DNA from: Sipunculus nudus
Lineage: Eukaryota > Annelida > Sipuncula > Golfingiida > Sipunculidae
Direction of reading: 5' to 3'
Assembly: GCA_026874595.1 (NCBI GenBank)
Contig: CM049313.1
Location: 48,349,659 to 48,413,658, forward strand
Length of the DNA: 64,000 nt
Shown: piece after piece, positions 1-9,574 of the stretch
Layout: every line of letters starts with the position of its first letter
Position numbering within the stretch: the first letter of the stretch is position 1
Notes under the pieces: generated by a model
Told to the model about the DNA's origin: nothing
The model's input: only the letters and a program-made list of their open reading frames with translations
Databases searched by the model: none
Position numbers and translations under genes: made by a program

Positions 1-164
1 ACAATATTGACATAATTTCTGGCATGTACATAGGTACCTATGGACGAATAGTTATACAAAATAATAAAGTATGAATATATCTGTTTCATCTTGTTCTTGC
101 TTACTGAGGCTGACTTTGGGATGGGGTTCGGAGAAGGGAAAAGTGAGGGCAGCACGAAGGTGGA

Positions 165-420
165 TGTAGAAATATTCTATTGTAATGTTTTTCATTTATA
201 TAAGAATATGAAAAGCTAAGAGGAAAGGGGCCCTCCTACTTGGTTATAGTAAAGTTCTAAATATATGATTGCAAACTAATACTCTGACAAGACTGTCATG
301 AAGAAAAACAGTAAAAGTTTTGAGATACTGTAATGCAAATGAAAATTTACAAGTGGACAGAATGGACTAATACCTTTATTTCACTTTCAAGGGAATAATG
401 CATTTAAGTTTATATATAAG
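165..420 (+). repeat. Dispersed repeat with an inverted copy in XRCC1 intron 1
   Basis: This stretch reappears in reverse complement at about 29585-29847. The shared stretch includes the AAGCTAAGAGGAAAGG block next to GGGCCC and a run matching GGACTAATACCTTTATTT. No coding potential is seen. The two copies are 29 kb apart in opposite orientation and clearly diverged by small indels, so this is an old dispersed repeat. Neither end could be fixed. The flanking bases 1-164 resemble the GGCATGTACATAGG part of the hairpin-ended repeat family found at 3900-3940. Confidence 0.65.
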
Positions 421-524
421 CCTATTTTTTTTAAGCATATCCACTTTTTCCATTAAGAAGTTTTTATCTGAATCATTTTTTTTTATTTACAGGTTTTATA
501 AATTTTTAATAAAAAAACCTGAAA

Positions 525-645
525 ATATAAGTTAAAATATTAGAATTGTTGCAAAAGTTGCAATCATTATATATACAGAGTAAAAAACTGAAACTACAAG
601 TTAAAATATTAGAATTGTTGCAAAAGTTGCAATCATTATATATCC
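525..645 (+). repeat. Two tandem copies of a 60-bp AT-rich unit
   Basis: The unit containing TTAAAATATTAGAATTGTTG followed by CAAAAGTTGCAATCATTATA occurs twice in tandem, about 60 bases apart, and once more at about 4295-4335 in the second copy of the larger duplicated segment. It is non-coding. Confidence 0.7.
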
Positions 646-810
646 AGATTGTAGCTCATATTGGGTCATATTATGCATACACATATATTTTATTATTTTT
701 AAATCAAATGTTTAAACTAAATTTAAAAGAAAATAATGCCACAACATGGCATCTACAAGATTATTCTTTGAATCTCTATTAAAAAGTTTTGCACATTTGA
801 GTTTTCAGTA

Positions 811-2372
811 CCGTAGATCCGCGTTTTGCCGCCGCACGTCGTCTAATGGCCGCACCCCATGTTCGTAAAATATCTGGAAGGCTCCTTCACTGGAGTAAAA
901 AATTCCCAAAACCTTACTTAATGGCCGCACCACATTTTCACCACGTTCCATTGCCGGGTGGGGTATGGGAAGTTTTGGGAACACAACGAAAAAAGGTTCA
1001 TTTCTTAAACGCTAGGCTGCAGCTAGATATGCTGCGGTATGCTGATATGTGGTCAGGCATAACAGTTTTGGGAAACAGTTGCAACTGTGTATGTTGCTTG
1101 GCTTTGCTAATTAATTAATTTTATTAATTTGTTAAACCACCTGATCTACCTGATTAGAATAGATGACAATTTGTTAGGTTTATGACGACTCATCCAAGAC
1201 GAATCCTAGTAGGGCCACGAAATTAATTTGACACATCACTGAATGCCGGAGAATCTTGCGCCTTTAACTTGACTAATTAAAAATCAATGGGACATCAAAG
1301 CATTGTATGGGACGACTGTAATTTAAACATTATTTAGACATTATACATCGTCGGTCATTTAACAACAAAACATTTCAATAAACGACACCCGCGTCGGTGA
1401 TCATATTTCCAGAACACCTCGGGTTGTGCTGATCATAATATATGCAAAATGGTGTCCGAACCGTCAACCGGCAAAAGATGCATCAGAAAATGATTACGGA
1501 ACTTGCGGGCCTTGGTGTACCTTGCGCCTTTACCCTGTCTAATTAAACTTCAATGGGACATCAAAGCCAACGGTACTCTTTATGATGGCTTTTATTTACA
1601 CTCTATACAACGTCGGTCAATTAACAACCTTGACAAAACCTTTTAATAAGCGAATCCCGCTTCGAGCCTTTACGCGTACACCCAGGGTCCTGCTGATCAT
1701 AATATATGCACACTGGTGCCCGAACCGTCTGCTAGCAAAACGTGCCATATTTAAAGATTACGGAACTAGCTGGTGAGGTTATGACCTTTGAGTGCCATCT
1801 ATTGAAAATTTGATGAACGAAGAAGTATCTGAACGTGAACGCAGGTTTAATTGCCGAAGAACGTATTGTCTTTGGTTATCTTTTGTTTTACAGTTTATTT
1901 TAAAAGAAATGATATGTTCAAGAAATATCTTAAAATAATGTTTTACCGATATTGCAGCCATACTCAAATATAGGTACAACCGTTAGTCTGGATAGAATGC
2001 ATAATTTGGCGAGTGAATATCGATCTTTAATCAATCATTGCGTGAAAATTGCCGTGGTTTATGACTGACTCAGAAAAGTTTTATAATACATATAAGCATG
2101 TTTAAAATATCAATTTTACATTTTATAAAATTAATAATCAATAAAATTAATATACAAATATGCAGTATCATTGAATATACGTTCCCAGTATTCACTTCTT
2201 CCTCAGCCTATTATCGACCATTGGCCCTCGGCGGGCCGTCGAGTCTCTTGTACATGTTTGAATTCAGCCTAACCTGCGTTTTATAGCCGCATCCCTTGTC
2301 GATAAATATTAGTCAGGATTTTCGGCTGTAAGTCTTATTTTATGGCCGCGGCGGCAAAACGCGGATCTACGG
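811..2372. mobile_element. TA-flanked DNA transposon, non-autonomous, with 25-bp TIRs
   Basis: The element starts CCGTAGATCCGCGTTTTGCC and ends with the exact reverse complement; the perfect inverted repeat is 25 bp (811-835 and 2348-2372). TA flanks both ends (809-810, 2373-2374). The equivalent site in the duplicated segment, near 4500, reads CAGTACATGC without the element, so the boundaries and the 2-bp TA target duplication are seen directly. It is 1562 bp long and no transposase was recognised in any frame. TA target use fits Tc1/mariner-like elements, but the superfamily is not settled by the TIR. Confidence 0.85.
1255..1772 (+). repeat. Diverged direct repeats inside the TA element
   Basis: Two units of about 255 bp, offset by 266 bp (about 1255-1510 and 1521-1772), share CTTGCGCCTTTA, CAATGGGACATCAAAGC, CTGATCATAATATATGCA and GATTACGGAACT. 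They are clearly diverged. Internal duplication like this is common in non-autonomous transposons. No reading frame is conserved between the units. Confidence 0.7.
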
Positions 2373-2924
2373 TACATGCTTAATTTTATTCACCAAAATA
2401 AAATAAAAGATTCAGTAAATTTGATAAAATAAAAACATCTTTCCAAATAAAGTATACACACTGTTGGTTGAAGGAAGGACACACAATATTATTATGCTAA
2501 TTAAAATCTCAGCTATAATTAATTACTGGAATTAATAGTCAATTTCACACCTGGTGAAGTTTTACTCTTCTGAAGTAAGGCATTACTTATCTGATGAACA
2601 TCCACACTTTCATAGCAATACATCACTTTGTGGACACAATTAAATGTGCACTTTAATACAAAATCTAAAATGTAGCATAGCCAAGAATAAAATAAAATAC
2701 AGAAAATTATAACATTCATCTAGTTTATGCACCAGCTGGGGGAGGGGGGGGGAGTGCAGGGCAGAGGGGAAGCCTGCTAGTAGTGGCCAAGCTGAGCCAA
2801 GGCAAGCTGCCTGGGGTGGGTTACATAATGCAAGTGAAGGCTGTACTACTAGGTGGGCTAGATGTAAACAACACTTGACATGGTGTATAAAAACATGAAT
2901 AAAAGCTATTCTTTCCAATCAATT

Positions 2925-4282
2925 TCTTTGAAATTTCAGAATTTAAAAGATTAAATCCTTATGTATATATGCTGTGAAAATTAAATCAACAGTGCCAAAG
3001 TTGGACAAAATTTAAGGTATTGATTTTTTATTTATGCTAATAACTTGAAAAATTTGCAAAATTCAGATCTAATTTTGGGTAAACAATTGAAACTTGATTA
3101 AATAAAGTTATATTCCTGAAAAAAAGTCTCTAGGTTCAGCAATTCTCATGTTAGGTGAGTAAATATATTTCCTGATTTTTTAAAAATTGCATTATGTTTT
3201 GGCCCATAACTTCAAAATAATACCCAATACTGACCTAATTTTTGGTAAGTTCATAGAAAATGTATGAAAGAATGTGAATACTACATACGATCAAAAACAG
3301 ATCAGTGGTTTTGATATTAGGCAGCCTTGAAGTGTAACAATGGCTTTTTTTTATGGAAAATGGAGTTTTTTTCCTTAATATCTCGAAGGAACGAAGTCCT
3401 AATGACCCAATTTTCGGTATGGTAGGAGATTTTGGGGACATATAAAATTATGCCAACAGCCTGGGGAGCATAGAGATGTGCACTGAATGACCTACAGTCA
3501 TCCAAGTGGACTGCTTGACAATGTAAGGGAATACAACAAGAGCCTCCAAAAAAATTTAATAACCAGCCTAATTTTGCAGCTTTATTTTTCAAATTTCAGA
3601 TTTGAACAGATTAAATCCTTATGTATACATGCTGTGAAAATTAAATCCACAGTACTTACAGGAAAAAATGTGCCGTGGCCAAAGTTCGGCAAAATTTAAG
3701 GTACCAATTTTATATTTTTGCCAATATTTAAAAAAATTTAACAGATTTTGATCTAATTTTTGGTATACAATTAAATTTTGATCAATTAAAGTTGTATTAC
3801 TGGAAAAAAGTCCCTACCTTTAACACTTTTGGTCTTAAGTGACCAAATATCTTCCTGATTTTTTTACAAAGTCCATTATGTTTGGGCCTATAACTTTTTT
3901 AAATTATATAATACTGACTTAATATCTGGCATGTACATAGGAACTATATAGAGGAACATTTATGGTAAATATGAAGAAAACCAGATGAGTGGTTTTGATA
4001 TTAGGCAGACCTGAAGTGTGAAAATAGATTTCTAATAAAAAATTGAGGTTTTTCCTTAATATCTCGAAGGAACGAAGTCCTATTGACCCAATTTTCGACA
4101 TGGTAGGAGATTTTGGGGACATCTAACCGTATGCCGAATTTCAGATTCGTAGGTCCAACAGTGTCGAAACGTGCCAGTCTTATGGACGGACATCCACACG
4201 GACAGACGGACGGACGGACAGAGGGACGACGGACAATTGACCACGACTATAGCTCAGATGACTTATAGTCAGCTGAGCTAAA
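2925..4282 (-). repeat. Hairpin-ended repeat, AGCTCAGCTGA family, copy 1
   Basis: Two sub-units of about 660 bp start with similar sequence (near 2925 and 3590: AATTTCAGA then ATTAAATCCTTATGTAT). Each ends in a block containing GGTAGGAGATTTTGGGGACA. The right end has a GACGGACGGACGG microsatellite (about 4190-4225) and a terminal hairpin at 4250-4280, whose arms are TAGCTCAG and CTGAGCTA, followed by AAAA. The family recurs at 5055-5733 and in inverse orientation at 42471-43860. Read from the hairpin inwards the element runs on the - strand. No protein is encoded. It may be a Helentron-associated (HINE-type) element, by architecture only. Confidence 0.7.
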
Positions 4283-5600
4283 AACTGAAAATATAAGTTA
4301 AAATATTAGAATTCTCAGTTGCAATCATTATATATCCAGATTGTAGCTCATATTGGGTCATATTATGCATACACATATATTTTATTATTTTTAAATCAAA
4401 TGTTTAAACTAAATTTAAAAGAAAATAATGCCACAACATGGCATCTACAAGATTATTCCTTGAACCCCAATTAAAAAGTTTTGCACATTGGAGTTTTCAG
4501 TACATGCTTAATTTTATTCACCGAAATAAAATAAAAGATTCAGTTAATTTGATAAAATAAAAACATCTTTCCAAATAAAGTATACACACTGTTGGTTGAA
4601 GGAAGGACACACAATATTATTATGCTAATTAAAATCTCAGCTATAATTAATTACTGGAATTAATAGTCAATTTCACACCTGGTGAAGTTTTACTCTTCTG
4701 AAGTAAGGCATTACTTATCTGATGAACATCCACACTTTCATAGCAATACATCACTTTGTGGACACAATTAAATGTGCACTTTAATACAAAATCTAAAATG
4801 TAGCATAGCCAAGAATAAAATAAAATACAGAAAATTATAACATTCATCTAGTTTATGCACCAGCTGGGGGAGGGGGGGGGAGTGCAGGGCAGAGGGGAAG
4901 CCTGCTAGTAGTGGCCAAGCTGAGCCAAGGCAAGCTGCCTGGGGTGGGTTACATAATGCAAGTGAAGGCTGTACCACCAGGTGGGCTAGATGTAAACAAC
5001 ACTTGACATGGTGTATGAAAACTTGAATAAAAGCTACTCTTTTCATACAATTCTTTTGAAATTTCAGATTTTAAAAGATTAAATCCTTATGTATATATGC
5101 TGTGAAAATTAAATCAACAGTGCTTACAGGGGAAAAACGTGCCATTGCCAAAGTTGGACAAAATTTAAGGTATTGATTTTTATTTATGCTAATAACTTGA
5201 AAAATTTGCAAAATTCAGATCTAATTTTGGGTAAACAATTGAATCTTGATAAAATAAAGTTATATTCATGAAAAAAGTCTCCAGCTTCAGCAATTCTCAT
5301 GTTAAGTGAGCAAATACATTTCCTGATTTAAAAAAAAAATGCATTATATTTGGGCCCATAACTTCAAAATAATACCCAATACTGACCTAATTTTTGGTAT
5401 GTGCACAGAAAATGTATGGAAGGATATTAATACTAAATATGATCAAAAACAGATCAGTGGTTTTGATATTAGGCAGCCTTGAAGTGTAACAATGGCTTTT
5501 TTATGGAAAACGGAGGTTTTTCCTTAATATCTCGAAGGAACAAAGTCCTAATGACCCAATTTTTGGTATGGTAGAAGATTTTGGGGACATCTAATGGTAT
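4283..5600 (+). repeat. Duplicated segment, copy B (empty-site copy)
   Basis: This is collinear with copy A (587-3440) but lacks the 1562-bp TA element. The bases around 4498-4505 read through CAGTACATGC and so record the pre-insertion site. The near identity to copy A across about 500 bp indicates a recent duplication or gene conversion. Confidence 0.75.
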
Positions 5601-5733
5601 GCAGAATTTGGATTCTTAAGTCCAACGGTTTTAAAATGTGCCCTGTTAACGGACAGATGGCCGGACGGCCGGACGGCCGACGGACAAAGGACTACGACTA
5701 TAGCTCAGATGACTTATAGTCAGCTGAGCTAAA
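5055..5733 (-). repeat. Hairpin-ended repeat, AGCTCAGCTGA family, copy 2
   Basis: This is a single sub-unit of the family described at 2925-4282. It has a GGACGGCCGGACGG microsatellite at about 5650-5690 and the terminal hairpin (TAGCTCAG and CTGAGCTA arms) at about 5701-5731, followed by AAAA. It is non-coding. Confidence 0.7.
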
Positions 5734-5865
5734 AATGAATTATCCTGCCACAAATATCCATATCATCAGTCAAAAATGAATTATCCTGCCACAAATATTT
5801 TTCCTGGCTCTGATTAGATATGTGGCCATCACCTCAAGTGTCCTTAACAGACTGCAATAATAATT

Positions 5866-5866
5866 G

Positions 5867-5957
<91 letters not shown>
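5866..5957. repeat. (TA)n microsatellite
   Basis: About 90 bases of almost pure TA dinucleotide, interrupted once by TTTAA, lie about 100 bases before the left LTR of the outer retroelement. Confidence 0.95.
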
Positions 5958-5961
<4 letters not shown>

Positions 5962-6061
5962 GGATAGAGTATTCTCATTATACTGATAATAAATAATATA
6001 TATTGAACAAATAAATATAATGATATGGCTGTGCTTTAGATCATATAATGTATGATTAAGT

Positions 6062-6238
6062 TAGAGGATTACCTGCAGAACTGACCTTACATATAAGTAG
6101 TTATTTAGATTAAGTATAAGCGAACACTGTTCAGTAACATTTTAATTTAAACCTGTTCTATTATTGTGTCTTTCAGATCTCCATCATTTCTGATGTCGAA
6201 TAAAGATGTCTGAAAACAGTAGTTTCCCTGCTCATTTA
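6062..6238 (+). repeat. Left LTR of outer gypsy element
   Basis: 177 bp, starting TAGAGGATTACCTGCAG and ending CTGCTCATTTA. It matches 17895-18076 with a 5-base indel and scattered substitutions. AATAAA at 6199-6204 could be the polyadenylation signal. The termini are TA...TA rather than the usual TG...CA; they are placed here because they give an exact TAAGT target duplication. Confidence 0.85.
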
Positions 6239-6254
6239 TGATGGAGATGACCAT

Positions 6255-7065
6255 TTGATTACGACCCCTCAGCCAAATTTCACCTTCAGTCTTCAACAAG
6301 ATCATCTACAGAGACAACAGACCAAGATGCCTAATGTAAAATGTCCTATACCTGTGTGTGAGTTTGAAACTGATGACCTAGATGCTGCAATCGTCGCTGC
6401 AATACTGAGAACACATGCTCCGGTGCACAATGCAGCCACCGGTCACAACACCTTAGAAAAAGTCAAACGGCCAGCTATTTCACTAGCTGGTACTAGTGAG
6501 GAGTGGTCTTACTTCCTATTTAGATGGAATGACTATGTCGGAGCAACCAAAGTCACAGGAAAAGCACGTGTCATACAACTCTTAGAATGTTGCGATGAGA
6601 GTGTGTTCGTTCTTTTGGTGCGAGACTTTGTGGACAAGCAGGTGTGTGTAAATTCATCATCAAGTGCCCTAACCGGACCATGATGTTAACTACACTGATG
6701 CTACCTTGCCTGACGTGCTCACTTGTGGACTCAATGATCCCAAGATACAGCTGTACTTATTAGGTGACAAGAACCAAGACATGACACTTGAACAGGTCTT
6801 TCATTTCATCAAGGCCAAAGTAGCTGGTAAACACTCGGCGTCAAAATTGCTTGACACACAGGAAGCTGCAGCAGCCAGCAGCTCATACCGCCGCTATAAA
6901 AACGCCTCATGCCTTGTGGATAAAAATGTCAGGAAACAGGAATCTTGCTCCTATTGCGGAAGGAAAGGGCATGAAATACAGTCAAACATGCAACCACTTA
7001 ATCGCACGAGTCATTTTGCGTCCGTGTGTAGAGGGAAGGGCCATCCCAAAGTTCCTGACGATTGA
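6255..7065 (+). pseudogene. gag remnant of outer gypsy element
   Basis: Two overlapping frames cover gag. The first (6255-6683) has a GTSEEWSYFLFRW segment and LLECCDE, typical of gag in K02A2.6-like elements. The second (about 6706-7065) has a CCHC zinc knuckle, starting CSYCGRKGH, whose final part is disturbed. At least one frameshift separates them near 6650-6700. Gag would coat the RNA in the cytoplasmic particle; this copy cannot make an intact one. Confidence 0.7.
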
Positions 7066-7143
7066 CAATCGACAGAACATGAAGGTGCCATCTTTGACTC
7101 CCTATGTGTAGCCACATGTTATGATTCAAACTTTGGCAAGAGA

Positions 7144-7521
7144 GTGTTTAACCTTGACCATCATCTGTACAATGAACTATCAGATGCTTGGGTCAAACAA
7201 CCCTCTCAACCGCAACCTTTCATCAATATCACAGTCAAAGCTGTTATTGAAGACTACGACAGCCTGGGATTCAAGTCTATGTTTAAATTCAAGCCAACGA
7301 CTGCCTCCATTCCAACAACAGCTGACACTGGCTGCCAGAGTTGTCTAGCCAGCATCAAGCCCATCCATCGACTTGGGCTCACAGAAAGAAATCTGATTCC
7401 TGTGAACATGAAAATGCATGCTGCCAACAACAGGGGCATCCAGATCCTTGGTGCCGCAATCCTTCGATTCTCTGGGACAGGCCCGAACTGTGATGTGCTT
7501 GAAACCCGACAAACTGTATAA
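7144..7521 (+). pseudogene. Aspartic protease remnant of outer gypsy element
   Basis: The frame contains TTADTGCQSCLAS, the DTG active-site motif of a retroviral-type aspartic protease, then a stretch ending IQILGAAILRFSG that corresponds to the family's flap and C-terminal half. It stops at 7521; further fragments follow in other frames to about 7690. Confidence 0.7.
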
Positions 7522-7689
7522 GTCACTAACAACTCAGACAAACTGTTCCTTAGTAAAGAAGCTTTTGCAACCCTTTGTATGATTACACAATACTTCCCTA
7601 CGATTGGTGAAACCATAGGCGACACCATGGACTCATAGAATCATGTCTGTGGTGCAGCAGAACAGCCAGATAAAGTCAGCCACCCTGAC

Positions 7690-8590
7690 ATGAAATGCCA
7701 CTGTCCACCTCGTGAGCCACCACCCCCAATTCCTACTAAACTACCCCCAGGCACTGTGGAAAACCGAGATCTTTTGTGGCACACTTGTGAGCACCAACCC
7801 CTCCCACTTATGGTTGGACCGCCAATACAGCTCATGGTTGATCCCAGTGCTACATTAGTTGCCCATCACACACCGGTCCCAGTTCCACTGCACTGGCTAG
7901 ATGAAATGAAAGCTGGCCTAGATCAAGATGTTCGACTAGGCATGATAGAACCAGTACCTATTGGTGAGCTTTTGACATGGTGCCACAGGATGGTAGTATG
8001 TGCAAAGAAAAATGGGACACCACGTTGTACTGTTGACTTTCAACCCTTGAACGCACATGCACTTAGAGAAACTCACCACACCCAGTCTCCATTCCACCAA
8101 GCATGTTCTGTCACTCAAGGTACCAAAAAGACTGTATTTGATGCTTGGAATGGCTATCATAGTGTGCCTATCAGATGTGAAGACACACATCTCACAGCAT
8201 TCATCACGCCTTGGGGTCGATATAGATGTCGCACAGTGCCCCAAGGATACACTGCCTCCGGCGATGGCTACACACGGCGATTAGATAAAATAGTCTCTCA
8301 CATACCCAATAAGACAAAGTGTGTCGATAATACCCTTCTCTGGGCCGAGGACTTTGAAGAGAGTTTCTTCCAAGCTTGCAATTGGCTTGATACATGCAGA
8401 AAAATGGGATCACTCTGAACCCTGATAAGTTCGCATTTGCTAAGGACACCGTTAAATTTGCTGGTTTTGAAATAACCAAAGTCTTTGAAATTACCAAAGA
8501 GTTAGACTGTGAAGTCAGTACTTACAAGCCATTTTGGACTTCCCTATGCCCAAAAATATCACAGACATGCGATCTTGGTTTGGCCTTATA
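7690..8590 (+). pseudogene. Reverse transcriptase remnant of outer gypsy element
   Basis: The frame 7690-8418 covers the reverse transcriptase fingers and palm: MVVCAKKNGTPR, CTVDFQPLN, then FDAWNGYHSVP, TAFITPWGRYR and VPQGYTASGDGYTRR. The catalytic YxDD region reads KCVDNTLLWAED, so the second catalytic aspartate is not present. A frameshift near 8400 moves the end of the domain (GITLNPDKFAFA, VKFAGFEITK) into a frame running to 8590. The nested element begins 18 bp later. This is a dead copy. Confidence 0.85.
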
Positions 8591-8602
8591 AAGCAAGTAT
8601 CC

Positions 8603-8607
8603 TACGC
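8603..8607 (+). repeat. Target site duplication TACGC, left
   Basis: TACGC sits directly before the left LTR of the nested element and is repeated directly after its right LTR at 15304-15308. It is host (outer retroelement) sequence duplicated by the integrase. Confidence 0.92.
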
Positions 8608-8911
8608 TGACACAAATGTGCTACCCGCCTATTGTATGTCAAATGGAATGTCATAAATAATGAAATAAGGGAAAACATAATTTCTGCAGTGCATTAAAAG
8701 GTCAGTTTATATTAAAATGAAATATCAGATCATAAAGTGTAGTTTGAGAGACAGAGCTAATAATATTTGGTAAAGTTGTCAGCTGTTGTTGTCATCATGT
8801 TTGTTTACATCCGTGCTGACGACGATGGGGAATTGTTCAATAGTATTTTATTTATTATGTAAGTAAATGGACTTACTGTACTATGATTTATTATAATTAG
8901 ATGACAGAAGG

Positions 8912-8960
8912 TTCTAGAGAATTCAGGTAATGTGTATTTTCCAATAGGTAAATTCTAGAA
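8912..8960 (+). promoter_or_regulatory. Upstream heat-shock-element-like motifs in LTR
   Basis: 8912-8924 reads TTC, GAG, TTC with 2-base spacers, one mismatch from three perfect alternating HSF units. 8953-8960 reads TTCTAGAA, a perfect two-unit motif. Both recur in the right LTR about 5891 bp downstream. Confidence 0.55.
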
Positions 8961-9001
8961 AATCCCGTAGGTGCTAGTCTTGACCAGAAACGACTTGATT
9001 A

Positions 9002-9024
9002 TTCTAGAGACTTCTAGAAGTTTC
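9002..9024 (+). promoter_or_regulatory. Five-unit heat-shock element next to the LTR TATA box
   Basis: The bases read TTC, GAG, TTC, GAA, TTC, each separated by exactly two bases. The last three units form a perfect alternating trimer, the canonical binding site of heat-shock factor, and only the second unit deviates by one base. The array ends 11 bases before TATAAATA. The right LTR holds the same array at 14893-14915. This placement suggests stress-inducible transcription of the element; induction itself is not shown. Confidence 0.65.
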
Positions 9025-9035
9025 GGCTACCCAGG

Positions 9036-9043
9036 TATAAATA
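9036..9043 (+). promoter_or_regulatory. LTR TATA box
   Basis: TATAAATA followed by GGGCGG, placed about 430 bp into the LTR and just downstream of the heat-shock-like array. It is the best candidate core promoter of the nested element; it defines the likely U3/R border a few tens of bases downstream. Confidence 0.7.
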
Positions 9044-9422
9044 GGGCGGTGTCAAGGCCAGGAGAGAAGGGAATGAATTTGGAAGTTACCGTCAACTGGT
9101 GACAGGTCGTTTTATGTCAACGACAGATTAGTTGAACATGGAGCGGGGTGTGTTACAAATTCCGCGAGGACAGTATTAGTCCTGGAGAGAATATACATAG
9201 GTGCAGCCGATCAGGGCGTTAGAAGATATACGTGATTGGTATTTGTTGAAGACGTTGTTATTGTGAGATTGGAGCCAGTCAACGACGACGGTGGCCAATT
9301 GTTGGATGTTACCGGAATAAACCGTGTTCTTCAGTTCAGACAACGAGTGGTATTTTGGACTTTTCTGTGTGAAAGAACTCGGGAATATATGTCCGCTGCG
9401 TGTGTGGTGTGACATATATAAG

Positions 9423-9440
9423 TGGGGGCTCGTCCGGGAT
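9423..9440 (+). other. Primer-binding site matching tRNA-Pro
   Basis: TGGGGGCTCGTCCGGGAT begins 9 bases after the LTR end. This 18-mer is the same as the proline-tRNA primer-binding site of murine leukaemia virus, so first-strand synthesis of this element was probably primed by the 3' end of tRNA-Pro. Confidence 0.85.
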
Positions 9441-9574
9441 AGACAGCGGAAGAAATCAAGTGGAAATTCAACAGATAAAAGTGTGGATTGAGCGATAATC
9501 GGCAAGATATGTAAAATCCAGAAGTACTACTGCCAGAATCCCTACAGTAGTGAGATCGACTGTGCTGCAACAAC

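Larger units (their letters stand above)
587..3440 (+). repeat. Duplicated segment, copy A (interrupted)
   Basis: The bases 587-810 plus 2373-3440 match 4283-5600 almost collinearly. The part 2375-2880 is nearly identical to 4503-5008, including a G-rich run and a CAAGCTGCCTGGGGTGGG block. Copy A is split by the TA-flanked transposon at 811-2372, which is missing from copy B. A 92-residue reading frame on the - strand (2640-2918) is also present in copy B (4768-5046). It has no recognisable family and is treated as repeat sequence. Confidence 0.75.
8608..9414 (+). repeat. Left LTR of nested Gmr1-like element
   Basis: 807 bp, starting TGACACAAATGTG and ending GTGGTGTGACA (TG...CA). It differs from the right LTR by about six substitutions and one 2-bp indel. 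It contains a TATA box at 9036-9043 and heat-shock-like motif clusters (listed separately). Confidence 0.93.

Noticed and set aside
2640-2918. 92-residue - strand open frame, repeated at 4768-5046
   Set aside because: It lies in a recently duplicated repeat; the near identity is explained by DNA duplication, not protein selection, and it has no domain or splice context.
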